Source: Auxenochlorella pyrenoidosa (Eukaryota > Chlorophyta > Trebouxiophyceae > Chlorellales > Chlorellaceae). Taken from it: 11,421 bases of DNA. Made by a program: the position numbers and the translations under genes. The notes beneath the pieces are model-generated. The model made no database searches, was not told the origin of the DNA, and was given only the letters and a program-made list of their open reading frames with translations. Below, piece by piece: positions 7,787-11,421 of the stretch. Where the stretch lies: contig KQ482069.1 of the NCBI GenBank assembly GCA_001430745.1, positions 520,765 to 532,185 on the forward strand, written 5' to 3'. How positions within the stretch are numbered: the first letter of the stretch is position 1; each line of letters opens with the position of its first letter.

Positions 7787-9906
7787 ATGGCACGCACACG
7801 TGATCGGCCAGCGCTTGTCTGGCTGTACCGCATCTTCTTGGGCCTTAACTTCTGCTCGGCGGTGGGCTTCATCGTCTATGCACTGCTACTGGAGAACCCG
7901 CCCTCGACGGCGCTGCCCCTGTGAGCCGGCCTGCCGCTTGCGGTTGAAGCGTGGGCAACGCCAGCTGTCGCCCTGTGCTGTGGCATTTGTGCTCTGTGCG
8001 GGTGGTTGAGCCAGCATGTGCGGCTGACAGTGAGCATGCTTTTTCGCGCGGCGCGGCTCCGGCCTGTAGTTCTCTGGTTTCGGGCCGCCTGCCCGTACCA
8101 AACGCCCTGCTGTCTCTACCCTCCTCCCTGCTGCAGTGGCATGCTGATCGTGGGCATCGTGGGCCTGGTGTCAGTCGTCATTGGCCTGCTGGGCTCGCTC
8201 CGGGCCAACTGCTGCATCACGCTCTACCTCTGGCTTGGCAGCCTGCTCACGCTGGGTGCGCTGGGGCGGGCGCGGGGGCGCGCGCTCCGCGCACGTGCAT
8301 GCCCCCTCTGACAGCTGACAATGACAGCTAGCAATGAAAGCTTGCGCTGATAGCTTGCAACGACAGCTTGGCCTTGTGGGGCACCTCCCAGCAGGATGCC
8401 CTGCACCGTCACGCCGGCTCACCCGCGCGCCGAGCACCCATGCCCTGTCTGCGCTGCAGCCGAGCTGGGCATGACGCTGTCCATGTTCTTCAACTTTGAG
8501 AACACCGTGAATGACATCTGGAAGTCAAACAAAGCCAAGGGCCAGGAGTGAGCTGTTGGGCCAGCCGCGCCCGGGGCTGGGTCGGCCGGGTGTCACATCG
8601 AAACCGATCTGGCGCTCCCTCGTGCCACTCGTGCCCTTGGCAGCCGGTCGCACCAGCTTGACCCTCTTGCGCCCTGCCCACCACCTCCCCGGGCCTGCCT
8701 GGCGGGGCCTGCCCCTATGTACCTCGACCGCGCTCTGCACCTCCCGCTCGTGCCCCCGGGGCTGACAGGCAGCCAGCGCTGCATGGCAGTAGGAAAGCTG
8801 TAGCTGGGCATCATTTGATCTCAACCAACTACAAGCCCAAACAGCCTATCGCCCGTCGCGCGCCTGCAGGAAGAAGGACATCAGCAGCAAGGTGTCGGCG
8901 GGGCGCTGGTACTTCCTGGTGGTCTGCTGCCTGCAGGTGCGCCCGCGCCCCGCACCGCCCTGCCCCCGCGACTTTTGGGGGGGCGCCCTGTGGGGTGCCT
9001 CCTGTTTGTTGCCGCCTAGAAGGCGCCGCTTGCCGCCTGCCCTGCCTGCTGGATGCTACCTGGCAGCAGCTGGCCGCTGTGCCTGCCACCCTGGGCGGCC
9101 GCATCTGTTCAACCCCCCTTACCCCCAGCCCCGCCCCACTCCTCCTTCTGTCCTGCAGTTCATCAGCATCATTGTGGCTGTCATCTTCAAGTTCTGTGGA
9201 CGGCAGCGCGACTTTGAGAGCTTCGAGGACGGCGAGAAGGGCAGCGATGGGCAGGCCAGCAACGCGGGCAACTCGTCTATCCAGGTGCGGCGTGCCCCGC
9301 GGGCCAGACCCCGTGGCAGGCTGAAATGCCGCGTCAACAGGGGGGCAGAGCTGCGTTTGGCTGGGTGGTGCGCTTCCTGCCCTTGGGAAGCTGCTGACAT
9401 CATCCCCACACCAGCTTCCTCCATGCGCCGCGACCTGACGCTGGTGCCTCGTGCCACCCCGCGTGTGAATGCTTGCCCGCTGTGCCGCCTCCCCCCATCG
9501 CTGCAGCTGCAAAAGCTGCAGACGAGCATCTCTGGGCGGCAGGCGCACAGCTTCACAACCAGCCCCTCCACAGCAACCTACGCGTCTTCCAAGCTCAACA
9601 AATCGTGAGTTGGCCACATGCCTCGCGCTGTTTGCTCTTTGACGGGAAGGCATGGTCGCATCGGGATGGGAGGCGCGCTGTGTGTGTTTGTCTGTGTGGC
9701 CAGCAATTTGATGCTTCCTATCGATACACGCGCGCCTCGGCGCCCGTGTCTTGCCTGCGGTTTGGTGCGGCCTAAGCGGTAAACCCCCCCCTCCCTGCTG
9801 TCCCCTGCCTCCTGCCTGCAGCACAACGCAGAAAATGGCGGCCAAGTATGGGGAGTACACGTCTGAATTCAACAAGCCGGGCTTCTTCTCACGCATGTTC
9901 AAGTAG
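7787..9906 (+). CDS. Tetraspanin-like four-helix membrane protein with a cysteine-free loop (238 aa, 7 exons)
   Basis: Exons: 7787-7920, 8137-8255, 8460-8547, 8870-8936, 9159-9284, 9507-9604, 9822-9906; CDS 717 nt, all GT-AG introns. ATG 7787 sits in a good context (CACCATGG). Hydrophobic helices lie at about 11-35, 47-65, 71-96 and 127-149. The TM2-TM3 stretch LLGSLRANCCITLYLWLG continuing to LTLAELGMT resembles tetraspanins: a short basic loop with a CC pair, then a helix carrying an AEL acidic residue (Glu86). The loop between TM3 and TM4 (about 97-126) is short, Lys/Glu-rich and has no cysteine, so the CCG motif of classic tetraspanins is absent. The tail (150-238) is hydrophilic and Ser/Thr-rich, ends GFFSRMFK, and is probably cytosolic. 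It likely acts as a membrane organiser; partners are unknown. A generic four-helix protein remains possible. At exon 6 a second CTGCAG offers an in-frame acceptor 15 bases further in. Confidence 0.87.
8309..8373. repeat. Five-copy 13-bp minisatellite in intron 2 of the tetraspanin-like gene
   Basis: Units begin at 8309, 8322, 8335, 8348 and 8361, each exactly 13 bases, with consensus TGACAGCTTGCAA and 1-4 changes per unit. Several units contain AGCTNGC or AAGCTTGC, giving small palindromic cores. No coding or splice role was seen. Confidence 0.85.
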
Positions 9907-10560
9907 CGGGCCCTCGCTCGGCCGGGTTGCAGCAGCAGGCTGCGCAGCCATGCGGGCCGTGCCCTGCCTCTAAATGTACCCTGTTTATTTGCTCCCGCCC
10001 TTCTACGGACCTGTCGGGTCATCCGCTGTGCCCTGATTGCCTGCTGATCCTCCAGTGCCGCATCCGCCTCGAACGCCCTACCGCCCTCCCGACTTTCGTT
10101 AGTTCACCCTCCATTCCTCTGGCCAAGTGAACTTTTTGTATCCTCATCTCGTTGAACACGTCCAACGGCGGCAGATGCCTGCAAAGGATGCTGCTGAGCA
10201 GCACAGGGAGGCCATCACTGGGTGCCGCTTGGGTGCCACTACGCGATGATGCTGCGTCATGCTGAGCGCGGGCAGGAAGCCCCTGGTGCCAACATCGGGG
10301 CTGTCGAACACCGCCCACATTGTCGCCGTCTCAGTACCCTGCTCTCGGCATTCTACTGGGGGTGCCAGAGACGCTCGGAGGTCCCCCGACCGTGCAATCT
10401 CTGGCTCTGGGCTATTCCGACTTCATCTGAGGCCGCCGATTGTCGAGGACAGATCGACGTCTGTACCTGAGCGTTGCAGCGGGATTGCGCGCAAGCCCCA
10501 GGCGCCGGTGGCAAAGGCCATGGCCACCCTGTGACGCCCCTGGGCCCTCGCGGTGGAGCC
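9907..10560. other. Intergenic region: 3' UTR of the tetraspanin-like gene and upstream region of the right-edge gene
   Basis: The 3' UTR of the tetraspanin-like gene comes first; TGTAC (about 9976) and TTTTTGTATC (about 10134) are near-matches to the TGTAA signal, but no exact copy was found. From about 10200 to 10560 the region precedes a candidate start codon at 10561. Open frames here on both strands have no recognisable protein features. Confidence 0.45.
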
Positions 10561-11033
10561 ATGACAAGTGATACATTGCGGCGCAGCAGCAGCAGCGCTT
10601 TCCAGGCCTACCCGTGCCCAGCGGAGCAGCAGGGCTGCGCTGGACTGGGCTGCGAGCCTGCGGCTTCTGGTGCCAAGGTAAGCAGGCTTAGAGTGGTCGT
10701 GGGAGGTGGGCACGACCGTTGTGGGCCATTGTTGGGCGAGGTGGGGCTGCCTGCAGCTCCCCCGCTCCCTCCGCCTGCGAGGTGGCGCGTTCCGTTGCAC
10801 CCAGCTGCTGGCACATTGTGAACAGCCCCTGCCAGGCCCACGCATGCAGCAAGCGCAGTGGGTGCCGATACCTGGCATTGCTCCTGCATGTGGAACAGCG
10901 TGAGGCAGCTGTCGGCGAGAAAGCCTGCGGTACCAATGCTGACCTTGTTGTGCCTGCGCCTGACGCTCCATGCTGCAGCTGGTGCCCAGCCTCACTGCGT
11001 CCCTCGTCCAGACATACCAGCGGTGCAGCCCAG
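10561..11033 (+). CDS. Probable 5' exons of a YAK1-like protein kinase gene (partial, runs off the right edge)
   Basis: Two exons are proposed: 10561-10677 (ATG in context GAGCCATGAC, 39 codons, Ser/Ala/Cys-rich and without recognisable domain) and 10979-11033. The intron has an excellent donor (AAG|GTAAGC) and a CTGCAG acceptor; the second exon ends at a GTGGGC donor with one base of the next codon. Exon 2 reads LVPSLTASLVQTYQRCSP. From memory of the family, plant and algal YAK1 kinases (DYRK group, regulators of growth and TOR-linked signalling) carry a similar L-T-x3-V-x-T-Y-Q-x-C-x-P segment just upstream of the kinase domain. The kinase domain itself would lie beyond the window, so this identity is tentative. 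No matching next exon was found before the right edge. An upstream exon or another start is possible. Confidence 0.48.
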
Positions 11034-11421
11034 GTGGGCGCCTCATTGGCTGGCTGGCTAACAGGGCAGGCTGGCGCGCGAGGGATAGCCATGCTCGCGT
11101 CACTGTCGAGCCTTGCCGCCGCGCGCCGCCCGCAGCCACCTCGGAGCGGAAGCATACACACGGCCGCCGCCGCATTCAGAGCAGCGCTGTGCCACTCTGG
11201 GCTGTGCAACGGCCTTAAACTGCTCAGAGCTCAATTCGAGGGCTGTCATGGCTTCACCTCCGGCGCGCCGTCCACGCCCCAGCTGACCTCACTTCGGACT
11301 GGGCCCCACTGGTGGCTCCGCTGCGAGCAGCACCCTGCCCACCGGTGCACTCCCCCCCCCCCACCCACCCACCCCACCCACATCACCACCACCACCACAC
11401 ACACACACACACACACACACA
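11034..11421. other. Probable intron of the right-edge gene, ending in a C-rich/(CA)n tract
   Basis: Following the donor at 11034-11035, no exon with recognisable protein features was found. Candidate acceptors exist (for example CTAACAG near 11071 and CCCGCAG near 11130), but the sequence after them reads as low-information Arg/Ala-rich frames. The final 70 bases are simple sequence. Confidence 0.4.
11352..11421. repeat. C-rich, CACC and (CA)n simple-sequence tract at the right edge
   Basis: An 11-base C run passes into CACC units, then CAC triplets, then an uninterrupted (CA)n that reaches the last base. Its true length cannot be judged because the window ends inside it. Confidence 0.9.

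Noticed and set aside
8829..10022. Minus-strand open frame of 397 codons
   Set aside because: It runs through four exons and the introns of the tetraspanin-like gene, has low-complexity Arg/Gly/Pro composition and no recognisable domain.
11034..11218. A third exon of the right-edge gene
   Set aside because: Candidate acceptors exist, but the sequence after them does not continue the expected FxYSxxLNP-like segment and looks non-coding.

Overview
The window looks like nuclear DNA from a GC-rich, intron-rich green alga, most likely a trebouxiophyte of the Chlorella/Micractinium/Coccomyxa kind. The evidence is many short GC-rich exons joined by introns of about 120-390 bp with GTGAGT-type donors and CTGCAG acceptors, TGTAA poly(A)-type signals, simple-sequence tracts inside introns, and conserved protein fragments that read through only after splicing. 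No prokaryotic operon, phage, CRISPR or tRNA/rRNA signal was seen. The species call is inference.

Layout, all genes on the + strand. (1) Positions 1-424: 3' end of a proline-rich protein gene, with uncertain last-exon structure. (2) 1273-2135: a complete two-exon gene for a 223-residue coiled-coil protein with an N-terminal RVRF (PP1-docking-like) motif and a CxxC. (3) 2612-7081: a complete 13-exon gene for a 379-residue ADP-ribosylglycohydrolase-superfamily protein whose usual Asp-rich metal motifs are replaced. (4) 7787-9906: a complete seven-exon gene for a 238-residue four-helix membrane protein resembling a tetraspanin, with a short cysteine-free large loop. (5) 10561 to beyond the right edge: probable first exons of a gene whose second exon resembles the segment just before the kinase domain of plant/algal YAK1-type kinases. 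The window ends in a C-rich/(CA)n tract.

The three central gene models were assembled by hand from splice sites. Each is an exact multiple of three (672, 1140 and 717 nt) with no internal stop, and codons split across introns are restored consistently.

The genes have no obvious common pathway; they look like ordinary closely spaced algal neighbours, each with a few hundred bases of intergenic DNA. The most unusual structure is in the glycohydrolase gene. Intron 7 holds a three-fold repeated 3' splice site plus a duplicated piece of exon 8, separated by AT-rich filler, which makes a pseudo-exon with an early stop. A second AT-rich island lies in intron 9, which also appears to use a GC donor.
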